Source: an uncultured Eisenbergiella sp.
GTDB lineage: Bacteria > Bacillota > Clostridia > Lachnospirales > Lachnospiraceae
Assembly: GCA_910585455.1 (NCBI GenBank)
Contig: CAJUEL010000041.1
Span: 1-41,127 of the forward strand
DNA: 41,127 bases
Direction of reading: 5' to 3'
In this document: piece by piece, positions 1 to 8,160 of the stretch
How the letters are laid out: every line of letters begins with the position of its first letter
Numbering within the stretch: position 1 is the first letter of the stretch
Made by a program: the position numbers and the translations under genes
The notes under the pieces: generated by a model
Seen by the model: only the letters and a program-made list of their open reading frames with translations
Told to the model about the DNA's origin: nothing
Databases searched by the model: none

Positions 1-49
1 TTTTTGTTTTCAGGAAAGGGGTACGTTTCCTGTCACTACATATTATCTG

Positions 50-808
50 TTACCCTGTATTTTCCATTCCTGTTCCGGGCCCTTCAAGATCAAAAAACAG
101 CATCGCCGTCGCAACAAACCGCCCATTTTCCACCCTGCAAAAAAAGGAACCGTTATATTTCAAAACCGCCTGCCGCACGCTCATGATGCGGGCGAGGTTC
201 ACGATGCATCCCCGGTCGATAAAAAGAAATTCCTCCCGCCCAAGCTCCCTGTACACCTGCTGCATCGTCTTCCGCACCTTATAGCACAGCTTTTCCCCGG
301 TCTCTGCGTCCAAAAGATCCGTCACCAGCAGGGCGTTTTTCCCCTCATGGACAATATACAAAATGTTTTTTAACGGAATCCGTTCCAGCCGGTTCTGGTT
401 CTGAATCAGATAGGCGTCCCGCCGCTGCACCTCGATCAGCTTCGCCGCATCCAACAGCACGTGGGAAAGCCGCTCCGCAAAATCGGCTTTCGGAATGTAG
501 CGGAACACCGAAAGCTCATAGGCGTCCAGCGCGTATTCCATATGGGACGTCAAAAAAATGATCAGCACGTCCGGCAGCAGCCGCTTTACCCGCGCGGCGA
601 TTTCCATGCCGTCGGGTCCTGGCGTCTCGATATCCAAAAGCAGCAGGGCGAGCCGGGCGCCGTCCTCTATTTCATACAGCAGGGCTCTGCCCTGGTCAAA
701 GCCCTGCACCGCCGCAAAAAACCGGTTTTCCCGGTAGCATGCCTTCACAAATGCCTCAATTTTCGAAAGCGTCCCAGCCTCATCATCGCAAATCCCGACC
801 TGTATCAC
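50..808 (-). CDS. LytTR-family response regulator (AgrA/LytR-like)
   Basis: A 252-residue two-domain regulator. Residues 1 to about 125 form a receiver domain with the acidic pair D8-D9 and a likely phosphoacceptor Asp59 in the LLLLDIETPGPDG segment. Residues about 140-230 form a LytTR DNA-binding domain, seen in the run LERIPLKNILYI and the later FLFIDRGCIVNL. The start is a GTG at 806-808, six bases after an AGGGAGG ribosome binding site; no ATG is as well placed. Such regulators normally pair with a membrane histidine kinase, which in this family often lies just downstream; here that would fall outside the window. Upstream on the same strand lies the long inverted repeat at 866-1189, about 57 bp before the start codon. 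The family is clear; the target genes are unknown. Confidence 0.9.
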   Translation of the reverse strand: MIQVGICDDEAGTLSKIEAFVKACYRENRFFAAVQGFDQGRALLYEIEDGARLALLLLDIETPGPDGMEIAARVKRLLPDVLIIFLTSHMEYALDAYELSVFRYIPKADFAERLSHVLLDAAKLIEVQRRDAYLIQNQNRLERIPLKNILYIVHEGKNALLVTDLLDAETGEKLCYKVRKTMQQVYRELGREEFLFIDRGCIVNLARIMSVRQAVLKYNGSFFCRVENGRFVATAMLFFDLEGPGTGMENTG

Positions 809-865
809 CGTGTTCCTCCCTGTATGCGCCGCTGTCCATCGAGTTAATCAGCGGAGAGGGTGACC

Positions 866-1189
866 GTAAAAAGCGGGACAATGCATCCGGAGCAGCCGGG
901 AGGGATGCGGCAGGGCTTTCCGGGGACAGATACTGGCGCGGTGCTTTTGGACGGCATTATCCAAAACGGGCAATTCCTTCAAACCGGCTTCGCATTCCAG
1001 AAACGTGTCAGGGCGCGATAAACTCACTTCGTTCGGACAGTATCGCGCCCTGACACAGGAATGCGCCGCCGGTTTGGGACTTGCTCCGTTTTGGATACAG
1101 CCGCCTCAAAGCACCGCGCCAGTATCCGTCCCCGGAAAGCCCTGCCGCATCCCTCCCGGCTGCTCCGGACACATTGCCCCGCTTTTTAC
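866..1189. repeat. 324-bp long inverted repeat (element IR1)
   Basis: The left arm (866-1020) and right arm (1041-1189) are imperfect reverse complements around a 20-nt loop, AACTCACTTCGTTCGGACAG (1021-1040). The outer roughly 85 bp of each arm match except for four single-base differences; the inner part is more diverged, with small indels, and then closes with a perfect 10-bp stem, GGGCGCGATA/TATCGCGCCC. No gene fits the region; short frames on both strands come only from the palindrome. A second element of the same length, loop and inner stem lies at 32626-32945. The gene-free stretch 809-1290 is explained mainly by this element. Confidence 0.93.
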
Positions 1190-1290
1190 AATCACCTGCC
1201 AGCATTATACCTCCATTGCCCTTGCATTCGCAACCATATTTTAAGGACAAAGTTCCCCGATTCGGCCGCCCTGTTTTTGGCGGTTCACCT

Positions 1291-2439
1291 TTTTCAGACC
1301 TGACAAGCGGCTTTTATCCACCGTTGACAATATCTGGACCATCCTCGCCCAGACGGCTGCGGTGACCGTCGCCTGCTATATGCTGGCTCAGATCGATCCT
1401 TTTCTCATCCTGTTCGTATCTGCGCCCCTGGTCGGCAATTTCTTCTTTTCCGAAAGGGTGAACCGTCTGGTCTGGCGCATTTACGAGGAATCCATCATAT
1501 TCCGGCGATTTCACCTTCACCATCCTGTTTGAGGGCATCCTCTTTTACGGCGCTTACCGCACCATCGTCTCCAAAACAATGGCGCTTTCCGACTTCACCA
1601 TCCTGACCACCCTGATGACCTCCGTGGCATGGACGCTCATCTCCTATACGGAAGCCGTCATCTCCTGCTTTAAAAACAGCCTTTTCATCCAGAAGCTGCG
1701 GGATTTTCTGACCTATGAGCCCGCCATCCCGGAGGAGGAAGACGGCATCCTGCCGGACCCGGTCATCCGGGAAATCGCCTTCCATAACGTGAGCTTTTCC
1801 TACAAAACGGGAAAGCCCGTGCTCAAAAACATCAGCTTTTGTCTGCATGAAAAGGAAACCTGCGCCCTGGTGGGCTACAACGGCGCGGGCAAAACCACCC
1901 TCATCAAGCTGCTTTTGCGTCTCTACGATCCCACGGAGGGAGAAATCACGTTAAACGGCATCGATATCAGACGCTATAACCTCAAAGCCTACGGGGCGCT
2001 CAATGAGGCGCTCTCCATGGCGGACGTCCTGTCCGTTGCGCAAAAGCTGCCCTATGGCACAGATACGGTCCTGACCCGGGAATTTTCCGACGAGGGCGCT
2101 GTTTTGTCCGGCGGCCAGTATCAAAAGATCGTCGCCGCGCGAGCCTTTTCCCAGTCGGATGCGCCGATCCAGATTTTCGACGAACCCTCCAGCGCTCTGG
2201 ACCCTTCCGCCGAATATCAGCTGAACCGGGAGCTTTGGGAAATCGCAAAGGATAAAACCGTCATTTTCATTTCCCACAGGCTTTCCACGGCCCGGGACGC
2301 CGACCGGATCTACATGCTCCGGCAGGGAAGGATCATCGAACAGGGCACGCATGAACAGCTCCTTTTCATGGACGGGGCTTACAGCAGAATGTGGAAGCTG
2401 CAGGCGATGGGCTATCAACAGGAGGAAGCGCAGAGATGA
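1291..2439 (+). pseudogene. Decayed ABC exporter (fused TMD-NBD type)
   Basis: Remains of a membrane-plus-ATPase ABC exporter. A first piece (about 1291-1533) reads as exporter membrane domain (TVDNIWTIL, then SERVNRLVWRIYEESI) and runs into a stop. The reading then continues in another frame from about 1501 (GDFTFTILFEGILFYGAYR), so coding sequence is missing and the frame has shifted. The second piece continues to 2439 with a Walker A motif (GYNGAGKTT), the signature LSGGQ, a Walker B region (IQIFDEPSSALD) and the H-loop (ISHRLST). The Q-loop segment between Walker A and the signature is absent: the sequence jumps from YNLKAYGAL to NEALSMADVL, an in-frame loss of several dozen residues compared with intact relatives. 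With no start, a frameshift and two deletions, it is unlikely to work. It is on the opposite strand from its neighbours. Confidence 0.85.
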
Positions 2440-2513
2440 TCAGGAGATGAAACCCATCCCACCGAGGCTGTAAGAGTTGTGGCAGACGGGACTGGCTATC
2501 AAAATGAACGGAA

Positions 2514-2972
2514 TCAAAACTGAAACAATTTATCTAGCTCTGCATTTAGCAGCGCTTTCAGCATCTTTAATTCTTCCGCGTCCGGTTTATATTGATCCGC
2601 ATTTAATTCTGATTTGTCCAGCCGCCACACCGGTCCGGGGTGTGGCGTATCTCCTGCCCGTCTGGGAAAAATATGCCAGTGCATATGGACCCCATTGCCC
2701 ACACCAAGCAATTCATAGTTAAGCTTATCAGGATGGAATGCCTTGTAAACAGCCTCCGCAGTCAAAGACATTTCTTCCAAAAATTTCTGCCGGAAATCCG
2801 GGGCCAGAACATGTAATTCTGTTGCATGCTCCTTGCAGAGAAACAACGTATACCCCTTAAGCCTCTGACTATCCCCCAGCACAACATATCCTGTCTGAAG
2901 TTCCCTGACAAAGAAAGGATTTTCCCCCTTTTTTATCAACGCTATCCGCTCACATACGAAACAATCACACAT
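2514..2972 (-). CDS. HIT (histidine triad) family protein
   Basis: A 152-residue member of the HIT superfamily of nucleotide-binding hydrolases and transferases. The active-site signature H-x-H-x-H is present as HMHWHIFPR near residues 97-105. The N-terminus has closely spaced cysteines (CDCFVC), as in many bacterial HIT proteins, where they may bind zinc together with a His. An ATG at 2972 sits eight bases from AGGAGG and is preferred; a GTG one codon upstream is also possible. The gene follows the ABC permease by about 25 bp on the same strand and may be co-transcribed. The family is clear, but the substrate cannot be told from sequence. Confidence 0.9.
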   Translation of the reverse strand: MCDCFVCERIALIKKGENPFFVRELQTGYVVLGDSQRLKGYTLFLCKEHATELHVLAPDFRQKFLEEMSLTAEAVYKAFHPDKLNYELLGVGNGVHMHWHIFPRRAGDTPHPGPVWRLDKSELNADQYKPDAEELKMLKALLNAELDKLFQF

Positions 2973-2999
2973 CACCGTTTCCTCCTTCCAACGCTACGC

Positions 3000-4214
3000 T
3001 CATCCTTTCATACATCCTGACAGCAAAAGCACAGCTTCTATTCCCAGCAGGACCAACAGGACAGGCAGCAACACCGGCCACGCAATAACCGCTCCCGCAA
3101 GCAGCAGCATCACTGCCGGGACAATATATTTTCTTGGATGATGCCACAGGTCGCTTTCAATTTTCCATTCCCGGATGGGATAAAACCATTCCAAAAGCAC
3201 CGATAATATTGCGCTCTGCAGGGCAAAGAAAACAGCTTCTGCGATCGCAGAGACCGTAATGCCGCCGTTTCCTGTCTGCCAGCTTATGAGAAATATCGCA
3301 TCTGCAGCCAAATTGCATAAAAAAAGAAACCAGCAATACGGGATGCAGAATGCTGTTTTCTGCCCAGGCAGGAAACGGACTGCCTGCTCCAGATCACGGT
3401 CACAGGACAGCAGGATACAGATGGGCGTATTGATAGATAAAATCCCAAAGCCCACCGGAATAACAGACATGCCGGCTATTTCTCCCAGAAAATATGGCAA
3501 TGCGAGGGCTACGCACCACATCACACCGGTATTGAGCAGATAATTTTTGTGACAGATCAGATACCGGTAAAAATACGACCACAGGGAGGCTGTTTTCCGC
3601 TTCTTTACCGTGTGGCTTTCTTTCCCCTCCCATCGGTAAAAATCATATCCATCCGCCCTCCATAAAAGCACGGCAGCGAACAGGCCGTTCACCAGCAGCA
3701 CCGGGACCAGCCACGACTGGCGTCCGAAGAACAAAATGACAAAGGCTATGGCGGCAGTCCAGAAAGCTCCTGCATACCAATATTTTCTCAGGGAGTAAAC
3801 GGCGGCAGCCATCAGGACAGCGTGGACAATACAGACGGCAATTCCAGCAATTTCTTCCGGCTTCCATGCAGAAACGGCCAGCAAGACCGCCAAAAGCAGC
3901 CCCGTCTTCGTAAGAACCGTATAGGCTCCCAGCGCTGCCACACAGGAAAAAACAAACTCCGGACGTGCCAAAGGCAACATCAGCATATGCTGCAGCTCCA
4001 CGGCGTTATCCCCGGAAGAAAGAGCCTGCCACATCACACCGAAAGTAAAAGCGCTGATCATCAAGATCCTGACAGACGGTGCAATCTGCACCTGATAACC
4101 GGCGATGTACAGTCCCCAAAATATAATAAGCTCCATCAAAAGAGTCCGGGGCAGCCGCTCATACCTTGCCCCAAACAGCTTTTTTGCAAAGGCCTTACCT
4201 GTCATTTTCATCAT
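3000..4214 (-). CDS. ABC transporter permease subunit (membrane protein)
   Basis: A 404-residue, very hydrophobic protein with about ten predicted membrane spans (for example LLMELIIFWGLYIAGY near residue 25 and a final run of Ala/Val/Leu near 370-400). It has no recognisable catalytic motif. Its start overlaps the 3' end of the ATP-binding protein gene by 20 bp, with GGGAGG seven bases before the first ATG, which indicates translational coupling. With the ATPase upstream and a 58-residue membrane protein before that, it should form the membrane part of a small ABC transporter, probably an exporter or a bacitracin/lantibiotic-resistance-like system. The substrate is unknown. The family assignment rests on hydrophobicity and position more than on motifs. 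Confidence 0.8.
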   Translation of the reverse strand: MMKMTGKAFAKKLFGARYERLPRTLLMELIIFWGLYIAGYQVQIAPSVRILMISAFTFGVMWQALSSGDNAVELQHMLMLPLARPEFVFSCVAALGAYTVLTKTGLLLAVLLAVSAWKPEEIAGIAVCIVHAVLMAAAVYSLRKYWYAGAFWTAAIAFVILFFGRQSWLVPVLLVNGLFAAVLLWRADGYDFYRWEGKESHTVKKRKTASLWSYFYRYLICHKNYLLNTGVMWCVALALPYFLGEIAGMSVIPVGFGILSINTPICILLSCDRDLEQAVRFLPGQKTAFCIPYCWFLFLCNLAADAIFLISWQTGNGGITVSAIAEAVFFALQSAILSVLLEWFYPIREWKIESDLWHHPRKYIVPAVMLLLAGAVIAWPVLLPVLLVLLGIEAVLLLSGCMKG

Positions 4215-4923
4215 GCAAAGCCTCCCGGATGGCTGCGGCGTTTATCTGCCCGCGTTCAAATGTCTGCCTGACTTTTCCGCCCTCAAGGACAAATACCCGG
4301 TCAGAGGTCAGCGTGATGCTCTCCAGAATGTGGGAAGAAAACAGGACCGTCCCATACTCCTTATACCCCGAAATCTGCCGGTACAGATATTCCGTGCTCT
4401 GGAAATCCAGCCCATTGACCGGCTCATCCAGTAAAAGTAATCCGGGTTTCAGGGCAAAGGCCGTGATCAGAAAAGCTTTTTTCCGGTTGCCGGTTGACAG
4501 CTCTTTTAACAGGGCATCCATATACGCTTCAAAATGAAAGCCCTGTACCAGCTCCGACACATCCGGCGTTTCCTTCCCATAAGCGGCGCATACATAGGCC
4601 AGGTATTCCCGGAAGGTAAAATACGAAAAAGAATTGTCCTCGGCAAACACCGTATAGCGACAGCGTTTAAAATCCTGACTCCTAAAATCCACAGAGGAAC
4701 CGCAAAAGCAGACACCGTCTGAACGAAAGGTAGGAAGCAAACCGGAGAGCACCTTCAAAAATGTGGTTTTCCCGGCTCCGTTGAGCCCAATCAGCCCTGC
4801 CACCTCATGCTCAGCCAGTTCAAAAGAAAAATCCGACAGTACCATCTTCCGGTCACTGTGCAATGGCACAAAAGCCCCGTACCACGCGCTTAAATTTTTA
4901 ACAGTCAGGAGGGATTCTCCCAT
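4195..4923 (-). CDS. ABC transporter ATP-binding protein
   Basis: A 242-residue nucleotide-binding subunit. It shows a Walker A (GLNGAGKTT, near residue 45), a signature region ELSTGNRKKAFL, where the usual LSGGQ is replaced by LSTGN, a Walker B followed by the catalytic Glu (LLLLDEPVNGLD), and an H-loop (LFSSHILES). The LSTGN variant is typical of exporters of the CcmA/YtrB type. A start at 4923 is chosen because AAAGGGGGCAGG lies just before it and the stop of the upstream small gene is one base away (TAAtATG); the frame is open further upstream but overlaps that gene. It pairs with the permease that overlaps its 3' end. Confidence 0.93.
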   Translation of the reverse strand: MGESLLTVKNLSAWYGAFVPLHSDRKMVLSDFSFELAEHEVAGLIGLNGAGKTTFLKVLSGLLPTFRSDGVCFCGSSVDFRSQDFKRCRYTVFAEDNSFSYFTFREYLAYVCAAYGKETPDVSELVQGFHFEAYMDALLKELSTGNRKKAFLITAFALKPGLLLLDEPVNGLDFQSTEYLYRQISGYKEYGTVLFSSHILESITLTSDRVFVLEGGKVRQTFERGQINAAAIREALHDENDR

Positions 4924-4924
4924 A

Positions 4925-5101
4925 TTACCTGCCCCCTTTGCCATCTTTTTCTTTTTTCCATGCCGCATAAGCGGAATACAGAAAAGCGCCTGCTAAAATT
5001 ATGGCAAACCCCATCATGGAAAATCTGCCGGATCCCCCACACACAATGGCCGCAATGAGCCAGACCAGACCAATGATTCCACGGATGCAGATATGACGCA
5101 T
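4925..5101 (-). CDS. Small membrane protein of the ABC operon
   Basis: A 58-residue protein with two hydrophobic stretches (GIIGLVWLIAAIVCGG and FAIILAGAFLYSAY) and a basic, charged tail. The start at 5101 has an excellent AAGGAGG site seven bases upstream. Its stop codon lies one base before the ATPase start, so the two are almost certainly translated from one message. Similar tiny membrane proteins precede ABC ATPases in some Firmicute operons, but I do not recognise a named family. It may be a transporter subunit or stability factor (inference). Confidence 0.75.
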   Translation of the reverse strand: MRHICIRGIIGLVWLIAAIVCGGSGRFSMMGFAIILAGAFLYSAYAAWKKEKDGKGGR

Positions 5102-5135
5102 GTTCTTTTCCTCCTTTATCTCATTTGCTTTAAAT

Positions 5136-5333
5136 CTACAATCGTGTTCCCTGCAAAAAATTTTCATTCTGATCGATGGCGGCTGAAAGGGAATCCATCT
5201 CCAGCCGTGAATAATCCGCCAGGAGCTGATCCATCTCATTTTCCGCCTGCTGTTCAAAAGAATTCTCTACACGAATCACGTACTGCCAGGTCAGGTCACT
5301 ATGCGCAATCTTCTGCATAGAATCAACCGGCAA
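5136..5333 (-). other. Short reading frame, probable gene remnant
   Basis: An open frame of 65 codons beginning with TTG (internal ATG at 5318), rich in charged residues (for example QQAENEMDQLLADYS) and ending 34 bp before the small membrane protein gene. The composition looks like real protein, probably the helical C-terminal part of a larger one, but no ribosome binding site precedes either start and there is no recognisable domain. Since it abuts plus-strand ABC debris at about 5350, it may be a 5'-truncated gene left by the rearrangement. Low certainty. Confidence 0.35.
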
Positions 5334-5490
5334 ATGTCATCGAAATGTTACAGTGACTTTCAGTCTACCAATCCAGAACCGGCGTTTCAATACTTTTGCT
5401 CTGCAATGTATCCTGGATGCCGTGAAATGTTTCCGTACAGAATCAGGATTTTCTTCTGAATCAGGTTTCCTTTCCCGTTCCCGGGATGAC

Positions 5491-5856
5491 ATTCTGGATA
5501 TGATGCCGGACTTTGTGCAGGACGAGGATCATTCCATACTGCTATCCTCCCATATCACCAGTGACCTTGAGAAAATCGCCGACCATATCGTATTCATCCA
5601 CGAGGGGCAGGTAGTATTTTCCAAACCGAAGGATGAACTGACGGAGCAGTATGGCATCCTCCAATGCGGCGCGGCGCAGTTTGACGCATTAGATAAATCA
5701 GATGTGGTCATGTACCGCAAACGGGACTATGAATAGCAGGTTTTGATATCTGACCGGGATAAAATGCAGAAGAAATATCCCAAAGCCATGATCGTCCCGG
5801 CAACCATTGATGAAATTATGCTTCTCTATATAAAGGGAGAAAAGGGTGAAAAATAG
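5491..5856 (+). pseudogene. Remnant of ABC transporter ATP-binding protein (C-terminal part)
   Basis: The frame reads DDILDMMPDFVQDEDHS, then ILLSSHITSDLEKIADHIVF and HEGQVVFSKPKDEL. This is the segment after Walker B, including the H-loop histidine, of an ABC-2 type ATPase. The N-terminal half with Walker A, signature and Walker B is missing. A TAG stop at 5734-5736 interrupts the frame where the family commonly has Trp after RDYE; the same frame then continues (QVLISDRDKMQKKYPKAM, then TIDEIMLLYIKGE) to a second stop at 5854-5856. The truncation plus nonsense change marks it as a dead copy. It is followed by a damaged permease in the usual operon order. Confidence 0.85.
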
Positions 5857-5941
5857 CGCTTTTGCTCCTAAGAGTTTGTATCCGCGCTGCATCCGCCAAC
5901 TCCGTGATACGCATAAATCAGCGCAGAAATGAGGAATAATC

Positions 5942-6196
5942 ATGAAAGGTATTTTATTGAAAGATCTGCATATTGCAAAAAGCAATATCCTTGTAACGGT
6001 GGTGAGTCTGATTGTTTTGGGCTTTGGACTTTCGTTTCTGTTAGAGACAAGCGCGCTCCTGGTCCTCGCCCCGTTGCGGCTACCGCAGCAGTTTTCTCTT
6101 CTGGCATTCAATCTTGTGCTCATGGTTGCCGCCCTCTGGTTTTTTACAGCATATAAAGCTGCAGTGCGGATATATCAAAAGCGGGATCTCTCATGA
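5942..6196 (+). pseudogene. Remnant of ABC-2 type permease
   Basis: The remnant has a good ribosome binding site (GAGGAATAATC) and a family-typical N-terminus (MKGILLKDLHIAKSN, then a hydrophobic span), but is only 84 codons against about 200-250 in intact relatives. Near 6075 the reading jumps frame: the continuation VAATAAVFSS lies in the next frame, which fits loss of one G in a CCCCGTTGCGG stretch. The middle of the protein is absent, and the last part (ALWFFTAYKAAVRIYQKRDLS region) is the family's C-terminus. It belongs with the broken ATPase just upstream and is unlikely to work. Confidence 0.8.
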
Positions 6197-6364
6197 TGTA
6201 AATTTTCCAGGCAGTGTTATTATAGGAAAAAACAGGTCCACAGTCATGCCCTCCATATTTCCAATGCCGTTCAATGCCTGTTCCAGCTGTTCCTTCTGCA
6301 AAAGCTCTTTTACCACCGCCGCTTCCACATACTGGAGCAAGGAATATTCTTCCTGCTCCAGCAA
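6191..6364 (-). other. Possible small protein or remnant
   Basis: A minus-strand frame, open from 6388 to a TGA at 6191-6193, reads like a genuine helical protein (LSLLEQEEYSLLQYVEAAV, then KELLQKEQLEQALNGIG). It lacks an ATG; the first usable start is a TTG at 6364 without a clear ribosome binding site. Its stop overlaps the end of the plus-strand permease remnant. It may be the C-terminal remnant of a mobile-element accessory protein, but I cannot name a family. It lies just downstream of the AlbA_2 regulator gene on the same strand. Confidence 0.3.
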
Positions 6365-6401
6365 TGATAATTCCGTAAGCCTGCATGTTCAATGTGAAAC
6401 A

Positions 6402-7949
6402 TCACCCTATTCCGTTTCCGCCTGGTTTTCTGTCATCCGTTCCGCTTCCTGTCTCCATAACGGTTAAGTTATATCTTCTTAAACGCCCGTCCCCCTTTGC
6501 CTGAATCTTTCCTTCATCTGTCAATCCGGAAAGAATGACCCGTGTTCTCGCCGGGCTAAGCCCGATGCAGGCCGCTAGTTCAGATGACTTGCTGCTGCCC
6601 CTGGACGCGAGAAAATCCAGAATCATTTCCCTGTGTTTATCCGTTTTTGCCGTCCGCCCGTTTCCGCTTGTTTTTTCCGCTTGTTTTTTCCGCTTGTTTT
6701 TTCCGCTTGTTTTTTCCGCTTGTTTTTCTGTAAAAGCAAGCGTTAAAATTGTCCTGTCCGGATTGTATTGTTCCTCCACCACAGGCGCTTCCCATCCCTG
6801 CGAATCCCACACCGCATAAATATCCGGCACACCGCTCCCCGCACGTTCTCCTATCCCAATCATATTAAACATCTTCATCAGCGCCTTATTTCTCGGATCC
6901 GAAATGCCGCCTTTGAGCATTTGCTCTTTTCCGGTCCGGATGTATCCAGGATTCTCCATGACGATCTTTCCTGCATCCTTCCTGATCACAACACCCCTTG
7001 CCACAAAAAAATCCGTATTCACCAGACAATTTGCAAGTGCCTCCCTGATCGCCTTATGAACGGGCGTATCATCAATACGCGTTATGCCTTCCAGTTTAAA
7101 AGGAATTTTCAGATCCTTTGCCAACTTGGAATTGACACGGAAAAAGAAATCAAAAAGATTTCCCGTCCAATCTCCTGAACCCGATTGCAGACGGTCCGTC
7201 CAACGAATGGAAGGATCCAGCATTTCCCGATAGTCTAAAAAATATTCCGGATATTCATACAGAATACGATATTCTTCACCAAACATGAGAAGCCCCGCTG
7301 CCGTTGGATGCAGCCTGCCGTCCGTTTTCCCTCGTTTTGCCGCGCCGATTCTCTCCAGATACTCTTCATCCGCCAGCCCTTGCCAGACATGCTCCGCACG
7401 ATATGTGATATGTCTGTTACGGTAGGCATGAACGGTTTCCATATTCAGATCTTTGATTTCAAAATCCTCCAATACCTTCATGTCAGTCGTTTCTTCCGTC
7501 TGGTCACGAAGCATCGCCCTGACTTCACTTCCTGTACAATGGTAATCACCCTCTCCATTTCTGCGAAAGGTACCGCCAAACAGATCATTGTTAATATAGA
7601 CTGGTCTGGCTTCACGATGTGCCTTTGGGATATGAATAGCCAGCACAACATCCCCATTTACTTCATAAGTTTCCATATCATGATCAGTAAGAAGATTGAT
7701 GCTCACTTTTTTTCTGTTATTGACCATATTCCAGAAATCCTTACGAAGCTTCTCCACATCCTTCAATCCAGTTGTCACAAAGCTGCCATCTTCTTTTTCC
7801 GCCACTCCCAAAAGAATTACGCCGCCATAGCAATTCGCCATCGATGAGTATGTGTCCCAAAGGCTGTCAGGCAGTCCGCCTTTCGCCTTTTTAACCTCCA
7901 AACGGTTATTTTCTCTATATTCATCGAAGTTTCTGATATCGAAATCCAT
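6402..7949 (-). CDS. AlbA_2-domain ATP-binding transcriptional regulator (RecG-like)
   Basis: A 515-residue regulator of the type often misnamed RecG helicase. The N-terminus holds an AlbA_2 (Schlafen-like) DNA-binding domain (ENNRLEVKKAKGGLP, then MANCYGGVILLGVAE). The middle holds the conserved HPTAAGLLMFGEE and an ATPase-like C-terminal part (REALANCLVNTDF; GERAGSGVPDI). A winged helix closes the protein at about residues 437-495 (SSELAACIGLSPARTRVIL). Between them, at about residues 407-428, is a Lys-rich linker encoded by a 13-bp tandem repeat. I chose the ATG at 7949 because the AlbA_2 fold starts soon after it; the longer start at 8003 lacks a ribosome binding site. Members of this family often regulate nearby genes, but the target is unknown here. 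Confidence 0.85.
   Translation of the reverse strand: MDFDIRNFDEYRENNRLEVKKAKGGLPDSLWDTYSSMANCYGGVILLGVAEKEDGSFVTTGLKDVEKLRKDFWNMVNNRKKVSINLLTDHDMETYEVNGDVVLAIHIPKAHREARPVYINNDLFGGTFRRNGEGDYHCTGSEVRAMLRDQTEETTDMKVLEDFEIKDLNMETVHAYRNRHITYRAEHVWQGLADEEYLERIGAAKRGKTDGRLHPTAAGLLMFGEEYRILYEYPEYFLDYREMLDPSIRWTDRLQSGSGDWTGNLFDFFFRVNSKLAKDLKIPFKLEGITRIDDTPVHKAIREALANCLVNTDFFVARGVVIRKDAGKIVMENPGYIRTGKEQMLKGGISDPRNKALMKMFNMIGIGERAGSGVPDIYAVWDSQGWEAPVVEEQYNPDRTILTLAFTEKQAEKTSGKNKRKKQAEKTSGNGRTAKTDKHREMILDFLASRGSSKSSELAACIGLSPARTRVILSGLTDEGKIQAKGDGRLRRYNLTVMETGSGTDDRKPGGNGIG
6664..6727. repeat. 13-bp tandem repeat inside a coding region
   Basis: Four perfect copies of CCGCTTGTTTTTT (plus strand) followed by a fifth copy one T short. 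The repeat encodes the linker of the minus-strand AlbA_2 regulator. Because 13 is not a multiple of 3, the protein repeats every 13 residues (KQAEKTSGKNKRK) as the DNA passes through all three frames. Gain or loss of one unit would shift the frame before the winged-helix domain. Confidence 0.95.
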
Positions 7950-8111
7950 CCGCCTTATCCGTTCCCTTCCACTTAAACTGTTACCGCTCAATCCTGGCAT
8001 CATTTTATCATATATTGGCGATCAATGTACATATTTTTCCAAAAGATTCATTGACAACTGTTTCCCACAATTTTTATCCACTATCAATATCAGTTCTATA
8101 GCGGTGGAAAC

Positions 8112-8150
8112 AAAAAAGGCAGCTTTGGTCCATCCTGAACCATTGCTGCC
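8112..8150 (-). terminator. Intrinsic terminator of the GH31 operon
   Basis: Read on the minus strand, GGCAGC and GCTGCC pair across a 21-nt interior that itself holds a short GGT/ACC pairing, followed directly by TTTTTT. It lies just after the GH31 stop codon and should end the sugar-uptake operon. The remaining gap to the AlbA_2 regulator is AT-rich and I see nothing else clear in it. Confidence 0.8.
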
Positions 8151-8160
8151 CCACGGGCTT